Source: a virus
DNA: 28,552 nucleotides
Strand: one strand, 5' to 3'
IMG/VR virus record: IMGVR_UViG_3300027800_000351
Location: 1-28,552 of that record
Position numbers and translations under genes: made by a program. Position 1 is the first letter of the stretch. The number at the start of each line of letters is the position of its first letter. This document shows positions 14,093 to 21,193 of the stretch, one piece after another. The notes beneath the pieces are model-generated. The model worked only from the letters and a program-made list of their open reading frames with translations, did not search any database and had not been told where the DNA came from.

Positions 14093-15475
14093 TTATCCCT
14101 GATAACTGTTCGCGCTGCGGACAACAGCGTGGGTCAAATCTTCAAACGCACCGGCTGCCGCGTCCATGATGTCATCGTGCGGCAGTTCCGGCTGTCCGTG
14201 CATGTGGGTCAGAAACCGCTCATTCCATGCGCCCGGCAGCAGATACACGTTGCCCGTCTCGGTCTGGGTGGCCAGCGGTTTGGCTCGCACCAGTTTGTCC
14301 TGGTTGGACGCGATCCCCTTGGCATCAATCCCCGCCATTCGCTTGGTCATTCGCCAGCTCTCCCGCTTGCCAGCGCTCCCCGGCTCCTGCTCCCACCTGG
14401 ACAAATATTGCCGCTTTTCCAGCTTGCACCGCGCCGCGTCCTGCCGGGTGATGTTTTCGTAATAGCTGTCAATCTTGCTGGGCGGCAGTTGTTCAGCGGT
14501 CACATCCAGCACATAAAAAACACCGTCCGCTTTGAGCATCAAACAACTGGCCGTGTAATCCGGGTCGGATTTGTTGAGCTGCTTTTCCGTCGCGGCAAAG
14601 TCCCAACGCCGGCACACCACGCCACCGGCAGGGATGGAATCGGCAACCCTGAACCACGCCCGGTTGAAAACTTTGCCCGCCGCGGGCTTGATTTTCCAGT
14701 TTCCACCTCTGGCGCTGTCCCCCAACAGCCGTTCACGGTCCACCAGTGGCAATGATCGCAGGTTCGCCAGGTAACCCGGGTTGCTGGCCAGCAGCACTTT
14801 ATTGTCAAACACGGTCGCAGGGATGAACGTCACCGACAACGCGCCGCAGTCCACACCGAACCGCGTTTCTATTTCATCCCTGGAATCACCCCAGTACAGG
14901 TCATCCCCTCGCCGGACCATCCAGCGCACCTGTCCAGCACGGGATAGATCCGCGTAACCGTCCTCCGCAATCCACCAGCTCAAAAAGTCGGCCAGCCAGC
15001 CCGGCTCCGGGTTGCAGCTCGCCCGGATGTAGGGCCGCACGCCGCACATGGTTCTGTTTCGGCTGAGCATATAGAAAAATTGATGTTGGGTAAACGTTTC
15101 CAGCTGGTCGAATTCGATCAGCGCAATCTGCGCCCCGCGCCAGTCTGTCACCGTGTCCTCGTGCTGCAGGTGCGCAAACGATACCCGCATCCCGCTCGGA
15201 AAACGCCAGTACAGGTCTCCCTTTACATCCCGCCCGTTGAGCTGGGAATAGATTCGCTTGCTCTCATCCCACAGGCCGCCTTCGTTGGTTATCTCCGGAT
15301 ACGAACGCCGGAATATGACCGCGCCAAAATTGCCGTTGCTCATGTGTCTCAACGGTTCAATCAGCAGGGACCATGTTTTTCCACCGCCCGCGCTCCCGCC
15401 GTAGATGGCGATATCAGCCGGGGTGGATAAAAACTGCTCTTGCCGTCCTGCCTGGGGACGGATGCTGTCACTCAT
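14093..15475 (-). CDS. Terminase large subunit
   Basis: A 460-residue DNA packaging motor. The ATPase part has Walker A GGSAGGGKT at 26-34, Walker B-like IALIEFDQ at 117-124, and the coupling motif region ASCNPEP at 152-158. The RNase H-like nuclease part has RRWDFAATEK (first acidic site), DPDYTASCLMLKADGVFYV (second) and HDDIMDAAAGAFEDL near the end (third). Length is normal for the family. It cuts concatemeric DNA and drives it through the portal. Its ATG overlaps the end of the small subunit gene by 8 bases. Confidence 0.95.
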   Translation of the reverse strand: MSDSIRPQAGRQEQFLSTPADIAIYGGSAGGGKTWSLLIEPLRHMSNGNFGAVIFRRSYPEITNEGGLWDESKRIYSQLNGRDVKGDLYWRFPSGMRVSFAHLQHEDTVTDWRGAQIALIEFDQLETFTQHQFFYMLSRNRTMCGVRPYIRASCNPEPGWLADFLSWWIAEDGYADLSRAGQVRWMVRRGDDLYWGDSRDEIETRFGVDCGALSVTFIPATVFDNKVLLASNPGYLANLRSLPLVDRERLLGDSARGGNWKIKPAAGKVFNRAWFRVADSIPAGGVVCRRWDFAATEKQLNKSDPDYTASCLMLKADGVFYVLDVTAEQLPPSKIDSYYENITRQDAARCKLEKRQYLSRWEQEPGSAGKRESWRMTKRMAGIDAKGIASNQDKLVRAKPLATQTETGNVYLLPGAWNERFLTHMHGQPELPHDDIMDAAAGAFEDLTHAVVRSANSYQG

Positions 15476-16040
15476 GTGGCTCCCCTGGTAACTCAGGTTT
15501 TGGGGTATCCCGCTGGTTATCCGGCATGTACAAAACTACCTGAGGGGTTTTCACGTCCTCTACCCGGTCGGTAAACAGCCCATGCGCCCGGCCAATCTGG
15601 ACCAGTGCGCCCTGGGCGTCGTACATCTCCAGTTTTGGATTCCCGGAGCGGTCATAGGTCAGCGATTTGATCAGATACCCGCGCTCCCGGACTGCCTGAA
15701 AATTGACCTTGACTGTCTCCCCCATGACTGGATTGCCGGCACTATCCAGCACTGGTTTTCCGCGCCGGTTCAGCGGTATTTGCTCGATGGTGATGAAATC
15801 TGCCAGGTTGCCCCGCGCCATCTGTGTCAGGCGCACCAGTGCCTCATCCGTCTGCATCTGGATGGATCTCATCCGCTCGTCAATCGCCGTTTTAATATCC
15901 GGATTTTTGACCAGCCGGGCACCCAGGTTGTCAGCGTGCCTGAACCCCGCTTTCCGCGCCGCGTCGCAGGCGTTCCAGCTTTGAAGATAATATTCGATAA
16001 ATAACTGCTGCCTGTTCGTCAACCCTTTTGGCCTTACCAC
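15468..16040 (-). CDS. Terminase small subunit
   Basis: A 190-residue DNA-recognition subunit. It begins VRPKGLTNRQQLFIEYYLQ, followed by WNACDAARKAGF (helix-turn-helix) and ARLVKNPDIKTAIDERM, the typical opening of the Terminase_2 family. The C-terminal half is more variable, with a Pro-rich tail (PDNQRDTPKPELPGEPHE) that is likely the large-subunit contact. The start is GTG 16040, with GAGGT 5 bases upstream; an ATG four bases before it is in another frame. It is the first gene behind leader B, so its expression is likely attenuated by the same device as the head/tail operon. Confidence 0.92.
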   Translation of the reverse strand: MVRPKGLTNRQQLFIEYYLQSWNACDAARKAGFRHADNLGARLVKNPDIKTAIDERMRSIQMQTDEALVRLTQMARGNLADFITIEQIPLNRRGKPVLDSAGNPVMGETVKVNFQAVRERGYLIKSLTYDRSGNPKLEMYDAQGALVQIGRAHGLFTDRVEDVKTPQVVLYMPDNQRDTPKPELPGEPHE

Positions 16041-16053
16041 TCATACCTCTATC

Positions 16054-16119
16054 GTTAAAAACAAAATCCCGGCGCATTCCATTTCTGGCTATACGCCGGG
16101 CGGTAAACTCCGGAATCCC
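16054..16119 (-). terminator. Leader terminator/attenuator B, upstream of the terminase operon
   Basis: On the minus strand GGAGTTTACCGCCC (16111-16098) runs into a stem of CCCGGCG (16100-16094) with CGCCGGG (16074-16068), then ATTTTGTTTTTAAC. Box and U-tail are identical to leader A over 14 and 13 bases, while the stem and loop differ. It ends only 14 bases before the start codon of the terminase small subunit. Confidence 0.78.
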
Positions 16120-16136
16120 AATATGTGATTAACTCT

Positions 16137-16185
16137 ATTATACCAACCCCTGTCAGGGTGTTCCCACTTAAGACTCTACGGGAAC
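16137..16185 (-). promoter_or_regulatory. Promoter of the terminase operon with upstream palindromes
   Basis: On the minus strand a perfect -10 (TATAAT, 16142-16137) is extended by TGG. The -35 place is occupied by GGGAAC, one arm of an inverted repeat GTTCCC (16185-16180) and GGGAAC (16165-16160). A second palindrome, CCCTGACAGGG (16158-16148 region), lies between. A strong -10, a poor -35 and upstream dyads suggest dependence on an activator or control by a repressor. Predicted start near 16130 gives a 90-nt leader. Confidence 0.65.
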
Positions 16186-16213
16186 AGACTGGTAAGAACG
16201 GGGTGCACAGCGT

Positions 16214-16474
16214 TCATGCTAAACAATTATGATCATAATTTGTTTCATCACCCTGCTTCTTGATTTCTGCAAGTTTCCCCCGCAGATCAACGTTCCCATC
16301 AGGAGAACAAGTGGCAATCAAAACAAGTTTTCCAAACATTTTTATGTTATCGTCATCGTTGAATCCATTTGTGATAACAATATTCTGATCGTCAAAAACA
16401 TAGGTTGTTTTCCCATGCTGCACCGCCATTTTCTTTGCACTTTCAAGCGCGAGAAGATAATCGCTATCATTCAT
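16214..16474 (-). CDS. Small protein of unknown function
   Basis: An 86-residue protein that begins MNDSDYLLALESAKKMAVQHG and includes the strand pair TTYVFDDQNIVITNGF, then LVLIATCSPDGNVDLRGKL. Its ATG overlaps the preceding stop (ATGA). It is the last gene before the terminase leader. The coding end contains a perfect 16-base palindrome AATTATGATCATAATT (16225-16240), whose half recurs near the other leader. No family is recognised. Confidence 0.7.
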   Translation of the reverse strand: MNDSDYLLALESAKKMAVQHGKTTYVFDDQNIVITNGFNDDDNIKMFGKLVLIATCSPDGNVDLRGKLAEIKKQGDETNYDHNCLA

Positions 16475-16686
16475 TCATGTACCTCCACATTTACCATCGT
16501 TTTCAGCAGCTGTTCCAGCGCCCGGTCAGAGACCGAGTAGTAAAACGGCTCCCCGCAATTTTTACAGCGCCCGCGGGCTTCACGCAATATCAACCCACCA
16601 TATTCAAACAGCTCGATTTTATCCACAATTATGGCCCGGCCCAGTTCGTTTCCACATCGTTTGCATCTGATAATTTCTTCTGCCAT
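16471..16686 (-). CDS. Small zinc-ribbon protein
   Basis: A 71-residue protein starting MAEEIIRCKRCGNELGRAII and containing a second knuckle GRCKNCGEP, so two CxxC pairs 33 residues apart that could bind one zinc. It is Com-like in outline (the Mu Com protein is a small zinc-binding translational activator), but nothing else supports that job. ATG 16686 is chosen because GAGGT lies 5 bases upstream. The C-terminal VEVHE is written by GTGGAGGTACAT, the ribosome site of the next gene. An ATACTCAGTAT-like site lies just upstream (16718-16728). Confidence 0.75.
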   Translation of the reverse strand: MAEEIIRCKRCGNELGRAIIVDKIELFEYGGLILREARGRCKNCGEPFYYSVSDRALEQLLKTMVNVEVHE

Positions 16687-16717
16687 AAAATACCTCATTT
16701 TCAGTTCGGACTTTTAC

Positions 16718-16728
16718 CTACTCAGTAT
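16718..16728. promoter_or_regulatory. ATACTCAGTAT-like site 7
   Basis: CTACTCAGTAT, 10 of 11, at the junction of the primase stop and the next small gene, ahead of its ribosome site. Confidence 0.55.
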
Positions 16729-17645
16729 TAGGGTAACAGCATCCCCAACGCATGAATCGCATCCACATTCGTCAACCCGTTCAGCCTGGCGTACAGGTTG
16801 ATCACATCCAACGGCTTGGGCGTACACCCCGCAAAACACCCGCAGATTTGTTTCTGCGTGTCCAACCAGAAAGAAGACGACTGGTCATCATGCAGCGGAC
16901 ACAACCCCACCATCCAGTGAGATCCACTCTGGCGCATATCAGCCAAAAAATCCTCACACTTGAAATGCTTGCGGATGGTCGTCACCAGGTCATCCCCGCT
17001 GCTGCTGTTTTTGGTCGAATACAGTTTCGGGTTCATCGCCGCCGCCCATGGATCCACCGGCTGAGCTGGAGCTGCCGGTTGTGACTGAGTATTGGTTACT
17101 TTTGCCGCATCCTGAATCAACAATGCCGTTGGAAGAACATCACTCAGCGCGTCCACCATCGGAAAATTCCATACATCCCGCAATGGCGTATAAACCGCTC
17201 CGCTTGGGTGGGTTGAATCTGGGCCTAAAACATACCCATTTGCTTTGATTTCAAGTTTGCCTTTATCACCAAGTTTTCGGTTTCGTTCTTGGTGTGGGAG
17301 ACGGATATACACATGCACTCCCCGACTGGTCAAAACTTGAAACGCAAACCGGGAAACATAACCAGCCTGCCCGCCCACTTTCGTACACCATGACTGCCAG
17401 CGCAGATATTCACTGGCGTCGTCAAAATCCAAAATCGTCAACCCGGTCCAACCAGCTAAAACTCCGTAGTTATTTAACTGCGAGTGCAAAAACCACTGTT
17501 CCAATTCCGCCTGTGTTGGCAGGGTAGTTTTATAGGCCTCCCACCCAGGTATTTTGCTTAGATCGGGTTTCTTATCCTTATACCGCACCGGGATAACACC
17601 AATGCCGCACAGGACAAAACTTAAGGCTTGTTGATAAATCGTCAT
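16728..17645 (-). CDS. Primase-polymerase with C-terminal CHC2-like zinc domain
   Basis: A 305-residue protein that should make primers for phage DNA replication. The N-terminal half is a bifunctional primase-polymerase domain: GIGVIPVRYKDKKP at 15-27, the metal-binding TILDFDD (DFD 73-75), TSRGVHVYIRLP at 106-117, and EIKANGYVLGPDSTHPSG at 132-149. After a Pro/Ala linker a zinc domain follows (about 235-290) with LCPLHDD and CGCFAGC, like the CHC2 finger of DnaG. This layout is common in phages and plasmids beside VapE-type helicases, and here the helicase gene is just upstream. Start 17645 follows AGGAGCTGAAATT. Two ATACTCAGTAT-like sites lie in and at the end of the gene. Confidence 0.9.
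   Translation of the reverse strand: MTIYQQALSFVLCGIGVIPVRYKDKKPDLSKIPGWEAYKTTLPTQAELEQWFLHSQLNNYGVLAGWTGLTILDFDDASEYLRWQSWCTKVGGQAGYVSRFAFQVLTSRGVHVYIRLPHQERNRKLGDKGKLEIKANGYVLGPDSTHPSGAVYTPLRDVWNFPMVDALSDVLPTALLIQDAAKVTNTQSQPAAPAQPVDPWAAAMNPKLYSTKNSSSGDDLVTTIRKHFKCEDFLADMRQSGSHWMVGLCPLHDDQSSSFWLDTQKQICGCFAGCTPKPLDVINLYARLNGLTNVDAIHALGMLLP
17082..17092. promoter_or_regulatory. ATACTCAGTAT-like site 8
   Basis: TGACTGAGTAT followed by TGG, 9-base half exact, inside the primase linker coding region. Confidence 0.45.
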
Positions 17646-17672
17646 AATTTCAGCTCCTAAAAAGGTAACGGT

Positions 17673-17758
17673 TAACAGCATTAACGGCATTTTGCATTAA
17701 ATACCCCCACCCTATATACTGTAGGGGTATTTAATGGAATTTGATGTTAATGCTGTTA
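17673..17758. repeat. Long two-part inverted repeat between helicase and primase genes
   Basis: Outer arms TAACAGCATTAAC (17673-17685) and GTTAATGCTGTTA (17746-17758) pair perfectly over 13 bases. Inner arms ATTAAATACCCC (17696-17707) and GGGGTATTTAAT (17724-17735) pair over 12. Between them are two opposed 10-base unpaired stretches, and the loop is 16 bases. A further GTTAAC motif flanks each side. There is no U-run, so it is not a simple terminator. An origin, a regulator site or an RNA processing element are possible. Confidence 0.8.
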
Positions 17759-17779
17759 CCTGTTAACCAAATCCTTTCT

Positions 17780-19258
17780 CTATGGGATAGTTGGCATTTT
17801 CTGAATACCATAATAGCCTCTAACAATCTGACTATTAACCTTTCTTTGGCCAGGCTTCCCCAACCCCATCTTGGTTAATGCAGCCGCTAACCGTCTGGCG
17901 TCCACCTCAGTCCCCGCCCGCAGATTGCCCCGAATCGGGTCTTTGAGGGTTTCGAGAATATCCACCGTACTCAACCAGGTGGTTGTGTTGGCCGGGTCAA
18001 TCGTGAACAGTTTTTTGATCGTCTCCTCGACCACGTCCACCGTCTGGTAGTATTCGTTAATTTCCTCCGCCCGGACAAGCTCAGCGCCCACCAGGTTCCA
18101 CGATTCCCCGCTCATGTACAGTTCGTAGGCCTGCGCCCAGAGCTGATCCACATCAATCCGGGTGTAGCTCCAATCAATACTGAGTAGATGGGAGATCATG
18201 AATCGCCGGTTGCCGGTCGGGTCGGTCAAGATGCCGATCTCGTTGTTGACCGTTCCCACAAACGAACTCATTGCCGTCCCCCGGATATCGTACCGTCCGT
18301 AGGGTTTGCGGTCCCGAACTTCTTGAGTAGTAATAAATGCCTTCAGCGCGTCGCGGTCCGCCCGTCGGCTGGTGGCTCCGAACTCGGTCACATCCCAGAT
18401 CCACGTCCACATGCGCCGTAACCGGCAGTCCTTATCATCCGGCATGATTGGTCCCTCGTAGAAATATTCCGACCGGCTGGAACATAACCAGCGGGCAAAA
18501 TAGTCTTTGCCGATACCCTGGGCACCGTCCAGGACCAGCACCCGGTTTTGCTCCCCTGCCATCACCCGCGCCACAGCGCCAATTAACCACCGGCGCAGCC
18601 ATGTCTGGAACATGCCGTACTCGTCCTGGAAACAATTGCCGACCTCGGTAATCGGGTCTCCCCCCTCGAATTTTAGACCCATCAGGTAATTTTTAATCGC
18701 ATGATAGCGGTGCTGCCAGGCGTCCGCCATATATACATCTTCAGCCACGTTTACCTCCCATACTCCAGCATCTCGTAACTTGCCCCGAATTTCTGCTGCC
18801 CGGCTGTCGGTGATCGGTTCGCCGTTCACCTCGATATCGTTGGTGCAGATGTTCGTTGCAAATTTATAACCCAGATTGCGCATGATTTTCAGGTAATCCG
18901 CTGTCTTTTTGCGCTTGCCAGGCTGTAATGCGGATTGATTCTGCCATGCCAGCAGATCCCGCTTGCGCACGTTGACCGCTCCGCTCAGCGCCACCTGTAC
19001 CGGGGTTGACCAGGTTGCCAGCGCGGTTAGAAACGCGGTTTCCGGGTCTCCGATCAGCAGCATAGACTGGTGGACAGTCGCCCATGGCTCGGACGGGGGA
19101 ACGACCAGCCCGGGTGGCTCATTGAACGCCAGGCGCCGGGCAATCGTCTCCAACCCGTCCAGGAACAGATCCTCGGGCACGGATCCAAACTCGTTGGCCA
19201 GAATCTGTGCATCATGGGGCAGTATCCCCGAATTCAACAATGTATTCAGCAGTGTCAT
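17780..19258 (-). CDS. VapE/VirE-type replicative helicase (P-loop ATPase)
   Basis: A 492-residue protein. The N-terminal third is helical and unlike known domains. The ATPase part has VLDGAQGIGKDYF (Walker A 244-252), a Walker B-like WIWDVTE at 286-292, FVGTVNN (sensor 1) near 333-339, and PTGNRRF (arginine finger) at 347-353. These are the marks of the virulence-associated E family, superfamily 3-like helicases that pair with primase-polymerases in phages and satellites. It should unwind DNA at the replication origin. It follows the VWA gene, and the long hairpin and primase follow it. Length is in the family range. Confidence 0.9.
   Translation of the reverse strand: MTLLNTLLNSGILPHDAQILANEFGSVPEDLFLDGLETIARRLAFNEPPGLVVPPSEPWATVHQSMLLIGDPETAFLTALATWSTPVQVALSGAVNVRKRDLLAWQNQSALQPGKRKKTADYLKIMRNLGYKFATNICTNDIEVNGEPITDSRAAEIRGKLRDAGVWEVNVAEDVYMADAWQHRYHAIKNYLMGLKFEGGDPITEVGNCFQDEYGMFQTWLRRWLIGAVARVMAGEQNRVLVLDGAQGIGKDYFARWLCSSRSEYFYEGPIMPDDKDCRLRRMWTWIWDVTEFGATSRRADRDALKAFITTQEVRDRKPYGRYDIRGTAMSSFVGTVNNEIGILTDPTGNRRFMISHLLSIDWSYTRIDVDQLWAQAYELYMSGESWNLVGAELVRAEEINEYYQTVDVVEETIKKLFTIDPANTTTWLSTVDILETLKDPIRGNLRAGTEVDARRLAAALTKMGLGKPGQRKVNSQIVRGYYGIQKMPTIP
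18177..18187. promoter_or_regulatory. ATACTCAGTAT-like site 9
   Basis: ATACTGAGTAG, 10 of 11 to the reverse orientation, inside the VapE gene. Confidence 0.5.
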
Positions 19259-19268
19259 GGTTTACCTG

Positions 19269-19835
19269 CTATGCGTGCAACAGAATCTGTTCGATGTTTG
19301 CTTTCAGTTCCTTCGCCCGGTCGGCTGTAACAGCCTGTCCGCCGCTGACTTTTGCCAGGTGCTGTAAAAACTCCCAACCAGAGCGGTCTCCTTCTGGACC
19401 GACATAAATCGTATCAATTTTGTTTTTGAACTTCTTGGCTTCCGTCAACGCTCCCAGACTATCATCCGGATCACCGTCGCTGATGACAATAAAGCGCATC
19501 CCCGGTGTATCCGCTACCCGCACGAATTTCAACGCTCCGGTCAAATCGGTTGTTCCTCCAAAATAGGTTGGAACACCGGACGGGCAATATAGAACATTAG
19601 ATGAGAACGCGATAACCGCGATTTTACCCGGCATGTTCGCCTGTAACCCCGCCAGTTCCTCACAGGCGATTGCATAGCGGGATTTCCCGCCCCGGCTGTC
19701 GTTTCGGTCCATGCTTCCGGATGTGTCCACCACGATGACGCAATCCACACCGATGAAGGTCTCGGCCAGGCTTTTTCCGGTCTGGTTGGCAATTTGGCGA
19801 ACACTGCCAATTACGATTGATTTGCTGTCTGTCAT
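19269..19835 (-). CDS. Von Willebrand factor A domain protein
   Basis: A 188-residue protein that is essentially one VWA domain with an intact metal-ion-dependent adhesion site: DTSGS at 37-41, a Thr in GGTTDLT at 93-99 and ISDGDPDD at 118-125. No signal peptide or membrane segment is present, so it should be cytoplasmic. It overlaps the preceding gene by ATGA and is 10 bases before the VapE gene. VWA proteins often act with AAA+ ATPases (MoxR, cobaltochelatase); a link to the neighbouring helicase is an attractive but untested idea. VWA domains are unusual in a phage replication block. Confidence 0.88.
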   Translation of the reverse strand: MTDSKSIVIGSVRQIANQTGKSLAETFIGVDCVIVVDTSGSMDRNDSRGGKSRYAIACEELAGLQANMPGKIAVIAFSSNVLYCPSGVPTYFGGTTDLTGALKFVRVADTPGMRFIVISDGDPDDSLGALTEAKKFKNKIDTIYVGPEGDRSGWEFLQHLAKVSGGQAVTADRAKELKANIEQILLHA

Positions 19836-20158
19836 TTCTTCACCTCACACGTCTCTCGGATCCACCAGGCGTTTTGTTCGTTATACTGCCAGCATCCCGC
19901 GGGCCGTAACCCCGTTTCTTTGGCATCCGGCACATCGGTTGTTGCTTTGATGATGACCGGCGTGTTGAGATACCGATACCCAACATCCGGAAGATTGACC
20001 GCCAGTCCATCTGGCAGCGGCAGGGGTGTCAGGTCGTTTTCTACCTGGACAATCCCCACCGGCTGCCCGACCAGCGTCCACGCCAGTCCTATCAGGGTGT
20101 AGTACGCCAGCAGCCCGACTACGGCAATCAGAACACAGATGAAAAGGATTTTCTTCAT
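19832..20158 (-). CDS. Exported or membrane-anchored small protein
   Basis: A 108-residue protein with an N-terminal hydrophobic stretch at about 4-28 after two Lys (FICVLIAVVGLLAYYTLIGLA), either a signal peptide or an anchor. The rest has IVQVENDLTPLPLPDGLAV and a Cys-Trp-rich end (GCWQYNEQNAWWIRETCEVKK) with two Cys that could form a disulphide outside the membrane. The ATG overlaps the preceding stop (ATGA). Family unknown. The final CEVKK is encoded by GAGGTG, which serves the VWA gene start. Confidence 0.72.
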   Translation of the reverse strand: MKKILFICVLIAVVGLLAYYTLIGLAWTLVGQPVGIVQVENDLTPLPLPDGLAVNLPDVGYRYLNTPVIIKATTDVPDAKETGLRPAGCWQYNEQNAWWIRETCEVKK

Positions 20159-20370
20159 GATTTCACCTCAACAGGTTTCGCTTTGTACTGGTCCCCACGC
20201 CAGCAGTGTTTACATGATGGAGAGTCTGTATCCAGTGATTTGTTGTCACATGATTCACAGGGACGGTCATCTAATTCATAGACGAAGTGCGTTGTTCCGT
20301 CGCAAACTGCGCACGGGTCGTCTTCCATCGGTGCCAGTTTGAACCAACATATTCGGCATTTGACGGTCAT
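20155..20370 (-). CDS. Small four-knuckle zinc protein
   Basis: A 71-residue protein with CxxC-type pairs: CRIC (5-8), CAVC (20-23), CESC (38-41), CKHC (53-56). Eight Cys would bind two zinc ions, in the manner of DnaJ-type or zinc-ribbon repeats. Together they make a compact scaffold without an enzyme domain. It overlaps both neighbours by ATGA. A role in protein or nucleic acid binding is likely, but the target is unknown. Confidence 0.75.
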   Translation of the reverse strand: MTVKCRICWFKLAPMEDDPCAVCDGTTHFVYELDDRPCESCDNKSLDTDSPSCKHCWRGDQYKAKPVEVKS

Positions 20371-20873
20371 GGTTGCACCTCTGGCATGTCAGGATATTCA
20401 GTCCAGCAGGTATTAGACGTGGTTCTGTGATATCCACATCCATCGCTGGTCAAGTATAAAATCTGGTCTCCTGATTTTTCAAACAAAGTTTTTATGATGC
20501 CATGCCAATCTTTTACCAAAACAAAGCAATTCAGCGGCGGTGTCACTTTCAGTGCCCGCTTCCACGTCACCCGCGCCTTCAAATCGTGTACCTGCTGAGC
20601 CATTATCGCGTTTGCCTCACGCAGGTTTTCAACATCCTTCGGCAACATTCCCTCAGGCAGACCGGCTGCCAGCTTGTCACAATAGGCTTCAAGCTCGACG
20701 ATGCGTTCTCGCAGGGCTGTATCAACTGGACGGAGCTCCAATTCAGATTCAGACGCTAAACAACTGTGCATGGAGCAATTTCCGTTTGAGCATGAATAAA
20801 ACAGCTCACCGTCATAGTGATCCATGTTTTCCATCTCTTCCCCGCAAACCGGGCAGGTGATTTTGTCGCTCAT
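20367..20873 (-). CDS. Zinc ribbon plus coiled-coil protein with DUF551-like tail
   Basis: A 168-residue protein: an N-terminal zinc ribbon (ITCPVCGEEME, then YSCSNGNCSMHSC), a coiled coil at about 55-115, and a tail with TPPLNCFVLVKDWHGII and TCWTEYPDMPEVQP that recalls DUF551, a domain of unknown function common in phages, which ends in a W-x-P-x-P pattern. Start 20873 is fixed by the ATGA overlap with the preceding gene and by AGAGGTG upstream; a longer frame has no ribosome site. Function unknown. Confidence 0.75.
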   Translation of the reverse strand: MSDKITCPVCGEEMENMDHYDGELFYSCSNGNCSMHSCLASESELELRPVDTALRERIVELEAYCDKLAAGLPEGMLPKDVENLREANAIMAQQVHDLKARVTWKRALKVTPPLNCFVLVKDWHGIIKTLFEKSGDQILYLTSDGCGYHRTTSNTCWTEYPDMPEVQP

Positions 20874-21193
20874 TTTGACACCTCTGGGATATAGCACCAA
20901 CGAATTACAAGAGGTGGCATTTCGCCGTCAAATACATCTATCGAACGGTCCTCGCATACGTCTCGGTATTCAACTAACACCGGCCACCGCTCCGGTTTTT
21001 CACTCTTTGGATACCATTCAATACCTTTATTCTGTGCCTTGATAACATCCTCTCGTAAGTACACGATCTGTGTATCACGATCAGTAACCATCCGTTCCAG
21101 GTTACCGATCCGATCCCGCGCCGTTGCCAATTCAGTGCTTACTGTTTCCAGCATGGAAAGATAGACATTGGATAACTCAGTAATGACACTCAT
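20870..21193 (-). CDS. Coiled-coil protein with DUF551-like tail
   Basis: A 107-residue protein with a coiled coil over about 10-55 (LETVSTELATARDRIGNLER) and a C-terminal segment GIEWYPKSEKPERWPVLVEY and VIRWCYIPEVSK that fits the DUF551 outline (W-P-S-E-x-P, then a final W-x-x-P). It looks like a shorter relative of the next gene product, without the zinc ribbon. Both are joined by ATGA overlaps. Function unknown. Confidence 0.75.
   Translation of the reverse strand: MSVITELSNVYLSMLETVSTELATARDRIGNLERMVTDRDTQIVYLREDVIKAQNKGIEWYPKSEKPERWPVLVEYRDVCEDRSIDVFDGEMPPLVIRWCYIPEVSK

Noticed and set aside
14129-14755. Plus-strand open frame of 208 codons opposite the terminase large gene
   Set aside because: Antisense shadow of a gene with intact ATPase and nuclease motifs.
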